The position numbers and the translations under genes are program-made. Shown here one piece after another: positions 29,265-38,174 of a DNA stretch of 43,565 nt (positions are counted from its first letter, which is position 1; every line of letters begins with the position of its first letter). This DNA is from a virus. Location: positions 1 to 43,565 of IMG/VR virus record IMGVR_UViG_3300036814_000622. One strand, 5' to 3'. A model generated the notes under the pieces. That model saw only the letters and a list, made by a program, of their open reading frames with translations. It searched no databases and was not told the DNA's origin.

Positions 29265-32200
29265 ATGCCTAGAAGAAGAGCACAAATATTAACTACAGGA
29301 GTTGAAACCCTAGAAGGGGGTCAATTTGGAACCCAAGGTCCGCCCGGACCAACTGGCCCTCAAGGCCCCGGTGGAAATACTGGCCCTGTTGGGGGCACTG
29401 GTCCCGTTGGAGGCACTGGAGGTACTGGAGGTGCTGGACCTACAGGCCCTGCTGGTCTTGCTGGCTCTGGAGGTGATACCCAATCATACATAGCAGACCT
29501 GTCTAGCACTTCTGACGCTGATCCCGGTCTTGCAAAATTGAGGTGGAATAGCACGACTTTCACGGGGACTACCTTCATTTACATAGACAGGAATACAGCT
29601 TCCAACGATATGTACAGTTGGATTAATCACTTCGATGACAACTATACAAATTATGATTTCAGGGGCACTCTGAAAATATATAAACAAGCTAACTCGGATA
29701 AGTTCTGTTCGTTTAAGGTGGCTGGTGCGGTAACTTATGTTGGCTCTTACTTCAAGATTCCGGTCACAAATATTAATTATGGTGATAGCGATACTATCTC
29801 TAACGTGTTTTCGGATACCGATGGAATTTTCGTAACCTTCGTTGCTTCAGGCGCAGTTGGCGGGTTCGGCGGTAACAGTCAACAATATTCGTTCAGTAAC
29901 GTACAAACGGATTCCGACCCCGGATCAGGCTATCTTAGATTCGACAACCATCAGTCCGCAAATATATCAAAAGTCTTCATAGATGTTGAAAACTCCAGTG
30001 GCGTTAGTATGGAGGATTGGATTAATTCTTTCGACGACTCTGGTTCTGGCCTTGGTAATGTTAGAGGGCATTTAAGATTTTTCAAAAAAGACGAACCTGA
30101 AAAGTTCATCACGCTTAATGTAAACGGCGCAAACACGGATGTCTCAGGTTATATAAGACTACAAGTCATACATGTTGCATCATCTGCGATGTCGGTAACA
30201 AGTGTCTTTAGTAACGATGATCCAATAGTGGTAACTTTTGTTTCTATTGGCAATCAAGGTGATAGTGGTCCTACCGGACCCACGGGCGCAGCAAGTACGA
30301 TAGCTGGTCCCACTGGACCGACAGGCAATACAGGCAATACGGGTCCTACTGGTCCGACAGGAGCCACTGGTCCAATAGGAGCAAACGCTCTAAGGTACGC
30401 TTTCAATACTACAATTTCTGACGCTGACCCCGGAAATGGGAAATTGGCTTACGATAGCGCAACGATAGGTGACGTATCAAAAATCTTCGTAGACGATAGA
30501 AACTCAGACGGAACCCTTGTTGATAATTGGCTAGACACTTTTGACGATAGCACAAACCCCTCAAATCTAGGAGCAGTAAAAGTAGTTAAGCATTCGAATG
30601 CAGCGACTTTTGCGATCTTCAATGTCACGGGAGAGAGCACTTCAGCTTCTACCTACAGGACACTTCTTGTAGATCATGTCGTAAGCAATAGTTCGTTTTC
30701 TAATGCAGATAACGTAGTTATATCTTTTGATAGGGCTGGCGATGGTGGTGTTACTGGCCCTACTGGTCCAAGAGGACCGTCTGGTGGCCCAACAGGAGCC
30801 ACTGGGGCCATAGGACCAATAGGTCCCACTGGGCCTATTGGTATTTCAGGTATATCAGGGCAACTAGGTCCCACTGGGCCTACTGGTTCAATAGGCGGTA
30901 CTGGCCCTGCTGGACCTAGTGGTGGTCCGGTTGGCCCCACTGGTCCCACTGGTCCAAAAGGTGGCGGACAAGTTGGGCAAGTTCTTGGGAGTTCGCTTAG
31001 TGCTACATCAGGTAATAATACAAGTACCTACACGGTGGCAGTCCAACAGGCGATTACCCCCGTTAACACAGGGAACAAAGTTTTAGTCAATGGTAACTTA
31101 AACGTCAAAGTTAGTTATGATAATTACGCATACACTCCCGGCCAATGTTTCGCTCGGCTATACAGGGATGCCACTCAACTTGGTTTAACTAAGTCAATAT
31201 ATCAAGACGATGACACTGGTGAAGATACTTACGCAAGTCTGGCTTGGACATATTTAGATTCTCCAAACACAGTTTCAGCAGCAAATTATTATCTTAAATA
31301 TAACTGGGCAGGAACACAATCCGGTCCAGATAAGACTGATTTACTTGATGCTCAAATTACAGTCCACGAAATAGTTGGTTCTGGTGGAGGTGTTATTGGG
31401 CCTACTGGTCCCGGTGGTGCTTCTGGTCCTACTGGTCCCGATGGTGGTCCCGCTGGTCCTACTGGACCGGGAGGTTCCGCTGGTCCCGCAGGACCCGCTG
31501 GTTCTGCTGGTCCGACAGGACCATCTGGAGGTCCTGCTGGTCCCACAGGTTCCGCTGGTCCTGCTGGTTCTGATGGTTCTGCTGGTCCTACTGGTAATCC
31601 GGGTCCGGGGGGAGGACCGGGACCAACAGGTCCTACTGGTAATCCGGGTCCGGGGGGAGGACCGGGACCAACAGGTCCCGGTGGTGGTCCTGCTGGCCCC
31701 GCTGGTCCTACTGGTTCGGCAGGAGGTGCTGGTGCTACTGGTCCCACAGGTCCAACTGGTGCTGGTGCTGCTGGCCCCACAGGTTCCGCTGGTACTGCTG
31801 GCCCAACAGGTCCTGCTGGTGGTCCCACTGGTCCGAAAGGGGGATTCGGTGGAAACAGCGTTATCTATAGTTTTTACGATAGAACAGGAACAGCCTTTGA
31901 CTTAATAGACCCAACTAGTGGTTACATATATTTTGGCAGTAAGAAAACTTGGAAGTCGGTTACGGGTTTGTATGAAGCCGACTATATGTGGATACATGAT
32001 AGTGGACTGTATCAAACCAATAACAGTCCTTGGATATCTGGTTTAGATGATTCTTCCAACTCCGTAAAAGGTTCGTTGAGGATATTTAACGAGCTTGATT
32101 CTAGTCGATTCGCAACATACAACATTACTGGGGATGTATCTAACAGTGGAGATTATGGATTAACTGAATACTTCACTGTTCCAATTGATTTCGTATCTTC

Positions 32201-33857
32201 GTGCGACCAAACAGGAAAGTATGGTGGTCCATATTTCCCACATCAAACCACTGGAGTTTTCACTAGTGGAGACAGAGTTGTAGTTTCTTTTGCTAGGTAT
32301 GGAGACGCTGGTGGTGGAGGCTCCACTGGACCTACTGGCCCCGCTGGTCCTACGGGACCTTCTGGAGGACCCGCTGGTCCTACTGGACCCGCTGGTGGTG
32401 CTGGTGGTGCTGGTCCGACAGGTCCTACGGGTGCTGGTTCCGCTGGTCCGACAGGTCCTACTGGTGCTGGTTCCGCTGGTCCAACAGGTCCTGCTGGTAG
32501 TGCTGGTCCCACTGGACCCGGAGGACCCGGAGGTGGTCCCGCTGGTCCGACAGGTCCCGCTGGTGGTGCTGGCTCCGCTGGCCCCACAGGGCCTACTGGT
32601 GCTGGTGCTGCTGGACCTACAGGTTCCGCTGGTTCCGCTGGCCCCGCTGGTCCTACGGGACCTTCTGGAGGACCCGTTGGTCCTACTGGACCCGCTGGTG
32701 GTGCTGGTCCGACAGGACCTACAGGCGGTGGTGGCGGTGGAACCCCTGCTGGTAGCAGCTACCAATATCAATACAACAATGCTGGTTCATTTGCAGCGAG
32801 TAGCAACTTCGTTTGGGACAGCGTTATAAATCGACCACTTTCGTATAACTCGTATTTGGAAATTGGTAACGCTGGTTACCAAATGTGGAAAGATGGTAGC
32901 CCCGGAGTTTCTCCTTCGAAAGCTTTCAACGTAGGTATGACAGTCCCCGGAGGTAGCGTATCTAACAATTTCTTAATTTCTAGATATAAGGGGGGTAGTA
33001 GTTGGCATAGCGTAGCCTCGATTGATTACGACGGTGGACTATTCTCTGTAATAAGTGGGGCATCAATTGGAACGACATTAGATATAGGCCAAGTAGAATC
33101 AGGTACTAGTTCAAGTGTTCTGACGCTAAACGGGACAAGAGTTGAGTGGAAAGAGGAAGGCAGCGGTCCTTCTGGCGAGGCTGGTCCCTCTGGCGAGGCT
33201 GGTCCCTCTGGCGAGGCTGGTCCCTCTGGCGAGGCTGGTCCAAGTGGTGCTGCTGGTCCCGATGGTGGCGGTGGTCCTACTGGTCCTACAGGTCCTACAG
33301 GCCCCGGCGGTTATGGCCCCACAGGCCCCACTGGTCCCACAGGTGACCCTAGTGCAATTGGTGGACCCACAGGTCCCGCTGGTCCTACAGGCCCCGGCGG
33401 TTATGGCCCCACAGGTCCTGCTGGCTCTCCCGGTCCCGGTGGTCCTCAAGGACCCACGGGTCCCACGGGTGCAAAATATGCAATCGTAAAAGGAAGAGAA
33501 GAAGGCGTTTATGTTGGACTGACTTGTGTGGAAATGCCTGAGACTCGGTTCGATGACATTCTCGTCATTAACCCTATGGGGAATAAGGAAATGTGGGTTG
33601 GAATAGACCCAGAGTATATACATGTTTGCGAAGAGGGGTCGGTGAAGCCCATAAGTTATGTTCCTTCTGAGCCTTGTGTCTGCGGTATGAAAGTTGAGAA
33701 CAGTCAACTCTTTGTCAAAATAGAAGGAAATGCACCAGAGGAAATAGTCATAAAACTTTCTGGAATAAGAAAGGGTAAGAGAGACTCAAGGTTCGACGAA
33801 TTTACCGAAGAACAAGCCAACAGAAACAATAGTTTCTGGACTAGTTGGAAGGATTAA
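29265..33857 (+). CDS. Collagen-like fibre protein with repeated globular domains
   Basis: The 1530-residue protein alternates Gly-X-Y collagen segments with globular beta domains. Collagen runs lie at about residues 25-63, 335-370, 497-568, 705-861, 1013-1160 and 1298-1402, dominated by GPTGP, GPAGP and GGP triplets. Three or four of the intervening domains share one plan: Y.F ... DPG.G.L, a FIDVEN or DDRNS strand, W+NSFDD, a FAIFNV strand and V.FDRAGD.G, at about 66-200, 203-335, 375-497 and 861-1013. Domains at 570-700 and 1163-1297 are different. The C-terminal 128 residues ([19 protein letters not shown] ... EPCVCGM) are a separate cap. Collagen stretches in phages form trimeric, flexible fibre shafts. 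A GAGGTGG ribosome site precedes the ATG, and the gene follows the giant by 3 nt. A fibre role is a strong inference. Confidence 0.9.
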   Translation: MPRRRAQILTTGVETLEGGQFGTQGPPGPTGPQGPGGNTGPVGGTGPVGGTGGTGGAGPTGPAGLAGSGGDTQSYIADLSSTSDADPGLAKLRWNSTTFTGTTFIYIDRNTASNDMYSWINHFDDNYTNYDFRGTLKIYKQANSDKFCSFKVAGAVTYVGSYFKIPVTNINYGDSDTISNVFSDTDGIFVTFVASGAVGGFGGNSQQYSFSNVQTDSDPGSGYLRFDNHQSANISKVFIDVENSSGVSMEDWINSFDDSGSGLGNVRGHLRFFKKDEPEKFITLNVNGANTDVSGYIRLQVIHVASSAMSVTSVFSNDDPIVVTFVSIGNQGDSGPTGPTGAASTIAGPTGPTGNTGNTGPTGPTGATGPIGANALRYAFNTTISDADPGNGKLAYDSATIGDVSKIFVDDRNSDGTLVDNWLDTFDDSTNPSNLGAVKVVKHSNAATFAIFNVTGESTSASTYRTLLVDHVVSNSSFSNADNVVISFDRAGDGGVTGPTGPRGPSGGPTGATGAIGPIGPTGPIGISGISGQLGPTGPTGSIGGTGPAGPSGGPVGPTGPTGPKGGGQVGQVLGSSLSATSGNNTSTYTVAVQQAITPVNTGNKVLVNGNLNVKVSYDNYAYTPGQCFARLYRDATQLGLTKSIYQDDDTGEDTYASLAWTYLDSPNTVSAANYYLKYNWAGTQSGPDKTDLLDAQITVHEIVGSGGGVIGPTGPGGASGPTGPDGGPAGPTGPGGSAGPAGPAGSAGPTGPSGGPAGPTGSAGPAGSDGSAGPTGNPGPGGGPGPTGPTGNPGPGGGPGPTGPGGGPAGPAGPTGSAGGAGATGPTGPTGAGAAGPTGSAGTAGPTGPAGGPTGPKGGFGGNSVIYSFYDRTGTAFDLIDPTSGYIYFGSKKTWKSVTGLYEADYMWIHDSGLYQTNNSPWISGLDDSSNSVKGSLRIFNELDSSRFATYNITGDVSNSGDYGLTEYFTVPIDFVSSCDQTGKYGGPYFPHQTTGVFTSGDRVVVSFARYGDAGGGGSTGPTGPAGPTGPSGGPAGPTGPAGGAGGAGPTGPTGAGSAGPTGPTGAGSAGPTGPAGSAGPTGPGGPGGGPAGPTGPAGGAGSAGPTGPTGAGAAGPTGSAGSAGPAGPTGPSGGPVGPTGPAGGAGPTGPTGGGGGGTPAGSSYQYQYNNAGSFAASSNFVWDSVINRPLSYNSYLEIGNAGYQMWKDGSPGVSPSKAFNVGMTVPGGSVSNNFLISRYKGGSSWHSVASIDYDGGLFSVISGASIGTTLDIGQVESGTSSSVLTLNGTRVEWKEEGSGPSGEAGPSGEAGPSGEAGPSGEAGPSGAAGPDGGGGPTGPTGPTGPGGYGPTGPTGPTGDPSAIGGPTGPAGPTGPGGYGPTGPAGSPGPGGPQGPTGPTGAKYAIVKGREEGVYVGLTCVEMPETRFDDILVINPMGNKEMWVGIDPEYIHVCEEGSVKPISYVPSEPCVCGMKVENSQLFVKIEGNAPEEIVIKLSGIRKGKRDSRFDEFTEEQANRNNSFWTSWKD
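31584..31673 (+). repeat. 45-bp perfect tandem duplication in a collagen segment
   Basis: Bases 31584-31628 are repeated exactly at 31629-31673, a 15-residue in-frame unit of five Gly-X-Y triplets ([15 protein letters not shown]). Identity at the DNA level shows a recent duplication. Confidence 0.93.
32337..32708 (+). repeat. 69-bp near-identical direct repeat pair in a collagen segment
   Basis: A 69-base stretch at 32337-32405 recurs at 32640-32708 with one base difference that changes Ala to Val. The copies are 303 nt apart and in frame, within the same Gly-X-Y segment. In-frame deletion between them would remove 101 residues, so fibre length could vary between virions' genomes. Confidence 0.85.
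33165..33236 (+). repeat. 18-bp tandem repeat, four copies (GPSGEA)
   Basis: Four consecutive copies of ggtccctctggcgaggct encode GPSGEA units. Copies two to four are identical; the first has one silent change. Ends are at 33182, 33200, 33218 and 33236. It opens the last collagen segment and is a likely site of copy-number change by slippage. Confidence 0.95.
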
Positions 33858-33879
33858 TGAAATGCTTCAACAATAAAAA

Positions 33880-34284
33880 TGGTGGAGGCGAGGGGAATCG
33901 AACCCCTGTCTTTAAAACCATCTGCTAAGATATACTACAAGCATAGTCAGTGTTAATTTTCGTGCTTCATCACTGACAACTACACACGAGGTTGGAGGCA
34001 CTTTATTTATACTAGACACCTCACCCTTCCTAGTTTTTTTGCTCGTTATCGACGCCCTAGCTCCTTAACGAGCATCCAGAGTAGGACGGGTAGCTTACGC
34101 AGCTACAGCAGCTTCTTCAGCCCAACCAAACTTAGCGAGAATCGCATCAGCTTCGTCAAGTGAAGGAGCCATATCAACATTGTTATTGGCAGTTGAATTG
34201 CCTTGATAGTTTTTTAAAGAGGCCAACCATCATCCTCTGCTTGCAATCTTGCGTAAGGTCCCAAATCGAAACCAGTACGCCCCC
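33880..34284 (-). ncRNA. ssrA: Transfer-messenger RNA (tmRNA), one-piece type
   Basis: The 405-nt RNA rescues stalled ribosomes by acting first as tRNA-Ala-like acceptor and then as mRNA. The 5' end GGGGGCG (34284-34278) pairs with CGCCUCC before an encoded 3' ACCA (ending at 33880), giving seven pairs with one G-U. The conserved UACUGGUUUCGAU follows the 5' stem. The T-arm AGGGG-TTCGATT-CCCCT is perfect. PK1 is visible: GAGG/CCUC, and GAUGGUU with AACUAUC. The tag frame lies at 34190-34095. The gene is convergent with the collagen gene (22 nt away) and starts 15 nt after the stop of the last protein gene of the minus-strand operon, so it is probably cut out of that transcript by RNase P and 3' nucleases. 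No smpB gene is in the window, so host SmpB is presumably used. Confidence 0.96.
34095..34190 (-). other. tmRNA proteolysis-tag reading frame, 31 codons
   Basis: Reading from a GCC resume codon at 34190-34188 gives ANNNVDMAPSL, then DEADAILAKFGW, and ends AEEAAVAA followed by TAA at 34097-34095. The AVAA ending is a typical ClpXP/ClpAP degron. At 31 residues it is about three times the usual 8-12 residues, and has an acidic, helix-prone middle. The resume codon is inferred from the ANN start and position after PK1. Confidence 0.85.
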
Positions 34285-34299
34285 GTAAAAAGTCTTACA

Positions 34300-35019
34300 C
34301 TAGGCGGACGATTGTTTAACTTTCTTTATTCGTTCTATAAGCTCGAACGCCTTTATCTTAGGAATGTCCTTAATGTTCTCAAAATCACCAGCGTTTTTAA
34401 CCTTCTCCTCCATCATCTTTGTTTTAATCATTGAAAAGGTAACCTTCTTGTCTAGCATTATTTTTTCAAGAAGATAACATGGGTCGGTTTGATCAACTAT
34501 AATAGGCTGGGTTGATACTGCTGCTCCTATCTCCTCTTTGCCAACGATGTTAATCTTTAGAAAATTTCTAACACAACGAACGAATGCCCTATTTTCCGCT
34601 ATCGCTGCTAGGTAATACCTTGTAAAGCCATCAGTGTTGTCCAAGCTCGCATCAGCAAGAGCTTGAAATTTGATAGTCCTGCCCTCTGTTTCGTAATTCG
34701 GAATCCACTCAATTTCGCATGATGCCATCACGTATTCTGGGTTCGCTGTAACAACATTGTATTGGACATAATTATAGCCACGAATTTGAGCTAGTTCCTT
34801 TATACCGTTCAGCAGGATCAGTAAGTCCCTGTCTTGAAGATCGCTAACGTCAGTGCCTTTAGCTTTGTCTTTTGGCACGAGGTACTTTGAATCAATTAAG
34901 TCACGCCAGCTAATGCTCCCGTCTTCTTTAAATGAATAATCAACATGACCACTGTTTACTAGACCATTCTCGTCTCTTGTGATCGGTTTGATTTCGAAGT
35001 TGAATTCCATGTCGGACAT
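34300..35019 (-). CDS. Hypothetical protein, possible ssDNA-annealing/recombination protein
   Basis: The preferred start is ATG 35019 (MSDMEFNFEIK, 239 aa). A TTG at 35055, overlapping the upstream stop, would add 12 unlike residues (MTCLLRKCHYLR), and neither has a strong ribosome site. The middle is a beta-rich region (YNVVTANPEYVMASCEIEW) followed by AAIAENRAFVRCVRNFLKINIVGKEEI at about residues 150-175. This pattern of AExRA..R.VR..L.I..V..EE recalls phage proteins often placed in Rad52-like or other annealing groups. The C-terminus (about 190-239) has a lysine-rich helical tail ending IKAFELIERIKKVKQ, as in several recombination mediators. It is the last protein gene before the tmRNA, in an operon with the polymerase genes. 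The annealing idea is weak; the gene itself looks real. Confidence 0.7.
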   Translation of the reverse strand: MSDMEFNFEIKPITRDENGLVNSGHVDYSFKEDGSISWRDLIDSKYLVPKDKAKGTDVSDLQDRDLLILLNGIKELAQIRGYNYVQYNVVTANPEYVMASCEIEWIPNYETEGRTIKFQALADASLDNTDGFTRYYLAAIAENRAFVRCVRNFLKINIVGKEEIGAAVSTQPIIVDQTDPCYLLEKIMLDKKVTFSMIKTKMMEEKVKNAGDFENIKDIPKIKAFELIERIKKVKQSSA

Positions 35020-35051
35020 GCGGAGATAATGGCACTTTCGGAGTAGGCAAG

Positions 35052-36230
35052 TCAACCAACCTTTTCCAGTATCGAAAAGTATTCTAAGTCCACCCAGAAA
35101 TCATCACTATCAGTAACTGGATGAATTGCTGTAAATCCCTCGGTAGGGTTTCCTGCTTTTAGGTCAGCCCAACTCAAGAAGACTTTGCCCTCGCTTAGGG
35201 TGAACTTGTTCGACTTATAAAATAACTTTTTTATATCTCTCCCGCTCAACTCCTCTATGTCCGATTGCTTCTTGATTGGCTTTTCGTTGATGATAGCGTT
35301 GCAATCCATGTAGTTGATTTTCGCGTCACTCAAATCTTTACCTTTAAGAGTAGAAAGCATGATGTGCCTTATGTTCAACTCCTGAATGTCTAACACAAAT
35401 TGAGGGTGGTTAACTTTTTCAATGATATAAATGACCTCTTTAATCCTAGACCTAAATTGAGTCAGTATTTTTTTGCTGATTGGCTTGTCTGTTATGATCG
35501 ATACTGGGCAAACTTGCATTTGGCTAACTAAGTTCTCCTCATTGTAGTCATAGTCCATTCTCACTATCAGGGAATCTACTCCCAAGGAGGAAACATCCAC
35601 CACTGAATTTGGAATAGATTCTATTAGTCTTCTTCCAAAAGTGGGTCCCAAATATATCGTTTCATATGGAAAGTCGAAGTCTATACCTAGAAGCGAGCAA
35701 ACTGAACTGGCTATTTTTTCTGGCTTAATAGTGTTTATTGTTTTCGGGGATTCCTCTGTGGAAAACGAAGGCTTGTTGCCCTTTAGGTCGGGCATAAACA
35801 AAACATGATTTTCTGAGTCACCCCAGTAAGGCTTAGTGCAAGCAAGGTGATTCGAACTATAGAGGCAAACTATTTTCTTATCGTAAGCAGAGGCGACATG
35901 AGTAGGGAAACTATCGACACCAAGATGCAAAAGACCCCCTTTGATCAAATACGCTATTTGATTCATGTTTGTCTGACCAGCGGTGTATCCAGCACCAACT
36001 ATTTTCGGCTCATCTTTCGCTCCTATCTGGATTAGTCTAATGTTTTCCTTCTCTAATACGGGAAGCAATAAGTTCACCACCTCCTGCCAGTAGTCATAAC
36101 TCTTTGCTGGCTTTGTAAAAGGGTGCAGGGTTATGTACTTCTCCACGTTGAGTGGGAAAAACTTCTCGTACATATACGGTCTATCGATTTTTAGACCGCA
36201 GTTAGTGGCGTATGCTTCAACTAGGTGCAT
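35052..36230 (-). CDS. C-terminal half of GT9 (heptosyltransferase-like) enzyme plus unknown domain
   Basis: The 392-residue product begins in the middle of a GT9 fold. Its first 170 residues carry only the donor-binding half: KYITLHPFTKPAKSYDYW, NIRLIQIGAKDEPKI, AYLIKGGLLHLGVDSFPTHVASAYDKKIVCLYSS. The N-terminal half of the same fold is at the end of the preceding gene. Residues 180-392 are a second domain of unknown type (YETIYLGPTFGRRLIESIPNS ...; WADLKAGNPTEGFTAIHP near the end). The ATG lies within the upstream gene, 14 nt overlap, in the +1 frame. Either the two halves assemble as separate coupled subunits, or a +1 shift makes a fusion, or an indel has split the gene. GT9 enzymes move heptose or similar sugars onto lipopolysaccharide-type acceptors; here the acceptor is unknown. 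Confidence 0.82.
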   Translation of the reverse strand: MHLVEAYATNCGLKIDRPYMYEKFFPLNVEKYITLHPFTKPAKSYDYWQEVVNLLLPVLEKENIRLIQIGAKDEPKIVGAGYTAGQTNMNQIAYLIKGGLLHLGVDSFPTHVASAYDKKIVCLYSSNHLACTKPYWGDSENHVLFMPDLKGNKPSFSTEESPKTINTIKPEKIASSVCSLLGIDFDFPYETIYLGPTFGRRLIESIPNSVVDVSSLGVDSLIVRMDYDYNEENLVSQMQVCPVSIITDKPISKKILTQFRSRIKEVIYIIEKVNHPQFVLDIQELNIRHIMLSTLKGKDLSDAKINYMDCNAIINEKPIKKQSDIEELSGRDIKKLFYKSNKFTLSEGKVFLSWADLKAGNPTEGFTAIHPVTDSDDFWVDLEYFSILEKVG

Positions 36231-38172
36231 TTTCGTATTTTAAGTCTTTGTAAACTACCTCATCCTTGCCGTTGTGCATGTACGTCAAAAATCTTTGAGT
36301 TACTGCGTAAGGCAAGAAAGCTATTTCAAAATAACCCTTATGGTCACCTTTGCCTTCTAACCAAGTGATATTGTCCATTTGGGGTGTGTAGTTGATTCTT
36401 TTGTGAATGTGTTCGTTGCACAATAGTGCTTCGGAGAATTCAGGTTTACATGCCACATATAAATTGTAGTCTGGGTAAGTCTCCTTAATGGATTTAAATA
36501 GGCTGGTTGATAGAAAAATATCACCAATGCTTTCTGGCATTACGTAAAGTATCCTTTTCCCTTCGTCGTTTTTATCTAGCAAGTCAGAAAAGTCAACTTT
36601 CTGAACGTTGCTCTTCTGGTTCTCATCCATTGCCACTTTTCTAAAATACTGCTCGATGTCCTTCCTAGACATCCCCTTTTCCATTTCTTTCATCCAGTAC
36701 TTGTGGCCGTCATTCTTATCGTCAACGTCTCTCATCTTCAGGATGTTGTGGTACATCCATAGTAGCCATTCGGAATCGTCATCCATTACTGGTACGTTTA
36801 CATTCGGGTCTTTTTGTTCAACTTCGGGCTCTTTCTCAAAATCAAAATCAACAGGCTCACAGCTATCAAAAAAATCTTCAAGCTTCTTGCCGACAGCCTC
36901 TACAGCGTAGTTCTCAATTGTCCACTTTCTGGCCTTCAGCCCTGCATCGGCACGTTGCTTAGGCTTCATCCTGTACACTTTAGTAAGCTGTTTGCAGATT
37001 GAAGCTGGTGAAGTTTGAGCTTTCTTGAACTGAGTGCCGTGCTCTCTATACACAGTAAAGTCTAGAGCAAGTGACTCCGCACCCTTCTCGCACATTTCTT
37101 CCCCGCAGCTATAATTAGTAACAAGCGTTATTAGTTCGGTGAGCTTTGCTTCCTGAATAGGTATCTCTTGCCCTCCGCTAGTAAATGGGTGCGCGTATAC
37201 GTCCATTAAGTTGTATACTTCGTTTAGCTGCTTCTCGCTCACTCCCTCTGTCGTGTTTGTCGTAACAAGGCCATTCTCGTTATTGCAAACGGGACATCGT
37301 TTATCTTGGCCAACAAAGTTCCTGACAAAGTAAGATTTGCAACCTCGACAAACATAAGTCGTTAGTATTTCGCTCATGTCTACGCCATACTCGGAAGCAA
37401 GCTTGGGAATGTCCCATCCTTCAGAAAAGTGAGTATGTAAAAGCAATTTTGATTTGCCTTTGGTCTCTGGGCATCTTTCCTTGAACTTTTGGAAGCCCTC
37501 TAATAAGGAGTAGATAGTTTTTCTAAGTTGATTCCGAAACACGAACCCAACAATAAAATCATCTTTATCAATCCCATGAGCCTCTCTCAATTTTTTCTTT
37601 TCAGTGTTACCTATGTTAAAGAACCATTTAGTGTCAACCGCTCCATGTAGAGTTTTAACGTGCTTGTGCCCAAGTTCATGTAGGGCCTTCGTAGCAAAGT
37701 CGCTCCATATCCAATAGTTCTTTATCTTAGGTGCTTTATCTACTGCTGTAGGTAGTATTGGAAGTGAGTCAAGGGTAGTCCAGATAGCTGAGCTTATCTT
37801 GTTGAACCAGTTTTTATCTATGGAATAATCTACTCCCCAAATATCTTGGATACCAAGGTATACATCTGGTTTTTCCTCCTTAATCACCTTGTCCATCATA
37901 TGCGCCCCGTATCCAGCCATTCTTGCTACTGCTGGGTCTTGCTGTAGCATTTGAAGTTCGGCTTGATTGTCTGGCAAGCAACCTATTGACCTCCAAGGTG
38001 TTTTCTTGAGTGCTGGGGCTGAGTATTGAGTGCCTATGCAGTAGTGAACGATATCGTACTTACCTGTCTTAAATAAATACATCAATAAGGCTCTAGCGTT
38101 CCTGCCGAAACCTGTCTTAGCCATACTTGAATCAGTATGGATAAAGACTTTCAGTTTTTTCTTATCGCTCAC
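36217..38172 (-). CDS. Glycosyltransferase, GT4-like domain with zinc ribbon insert, fused to N-half of GT9
   Basis: The 651-residue protein starts at a GTG (38172), two nt after the previous stop, with AGGGGG about 12 nt upstream. Residues 6-430 are a GT-B glycosyltransferase of the GT4/GT1 type: KVFIHTDSSMAKTGFGRNARALLMYL, WSDFATKALHELGHKHV, NLMDVYAHPFTSGGQEIPIQEAKL. Inserted between the strands is a CxxC...CxxC zinc ribbon (C275, C278, C293, C296). A charged linker (430-535) leads to residues 539-651, the N-terminal half of a GT9 enzyme: GKRILYVMPESIGDIFLSTSLFKSIKETYPDYNLYVACKPEF. The GT9 fold is completed by the next ORF. It probably glycosylates a virion or host-surface component; the sugar may be supplied by the epimerase two genes upstream. 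Substrates are unknown. Confidence 0.85.
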   Translation of the reverse strand: MSDKKKLKVFIHTDSSMAKTGFGRNARALLMYLFKTGKYDIVHYCIGTQYSAPALKKTPWRSIGCLPDNQAELQMLQQDPAVARMAGYGAHMMDKVIKEEKPDVYLGIQDIWGVDYSIDKNWFNKISSAIWTTLDSLPILPTAVDKAPKIKNYWIWSDFATKALHELGHKHVKTLHGAVDTKWFFNIGNTEKKKLREAHGIDKDDFIVGFVFRNQLRKTIYSLLEGFQKFKERCPETKGKSKLLLHTHFSEGWDIPKLASEYGVDMSEILTTYVCRGCKSYFVRNFVGQDKRCPVCNNENGLVTTNTTEGVSEKQLNEVYNLMDVYAHPFTSGGQEIPIQEAKLTELITLVTNYSCGEEMCEKGAESLALDFTVYREHGTQFKKAQTSPASICKQLTKVYRMKPKQRADAGLKARKWTIENYAVEAVGKKLEDFFDSCEPVDFDFEKEPEVEQKDPNVNVPVMDDDSEWLLWMYHNILKMRDVDDKNDGHKYWMKEMEKGMSRKDIEQYFRKVAMDENQKSNVQKVDFSDLLDKNDEGKRILYVMPESIGDIFLSTSLFKSIKETYPDYNLYVACKPEFSEALLCNEHIHKRINYTPQMDNITWLEGKGDHKGYFEIAFLPYAVTQRFLTYMHNGKDEVVYKDLKYENAPS

Positions 38173-38174
38173 CT

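Noticed and set aside
31352-32829. Several long ORFs on both strands over the collagen repeats
   Set aside because: They consist of low-complexity runs (PVGP, LLVLL, SGTS) caused by the GGT/CCT-rich Gly-X-Y codons read in other frames or on the other strand; the real frame has globular domains between them.
33165-33236. Possible CRISPR-like array
   Set aside because: The 18-bp copies are directly adjacent with no spacers and lie in frame in a coding region; no cas gene is near.
33126-33707. Minus-strand 193-aa ORF opposite the end of the collagen gene
   Set aside because: Its repeated TSLARG units are the antisense of the GPSGEA repeat; no ribosome site or recognisable domain.
33880-33960. 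A tRNA gene
   Set aside because: The T-arm and acceptor 3' side look like a tRNA, but the 5' acceptor partner is about 400 nt away with a tag frame between, which makes this a tmRNA.
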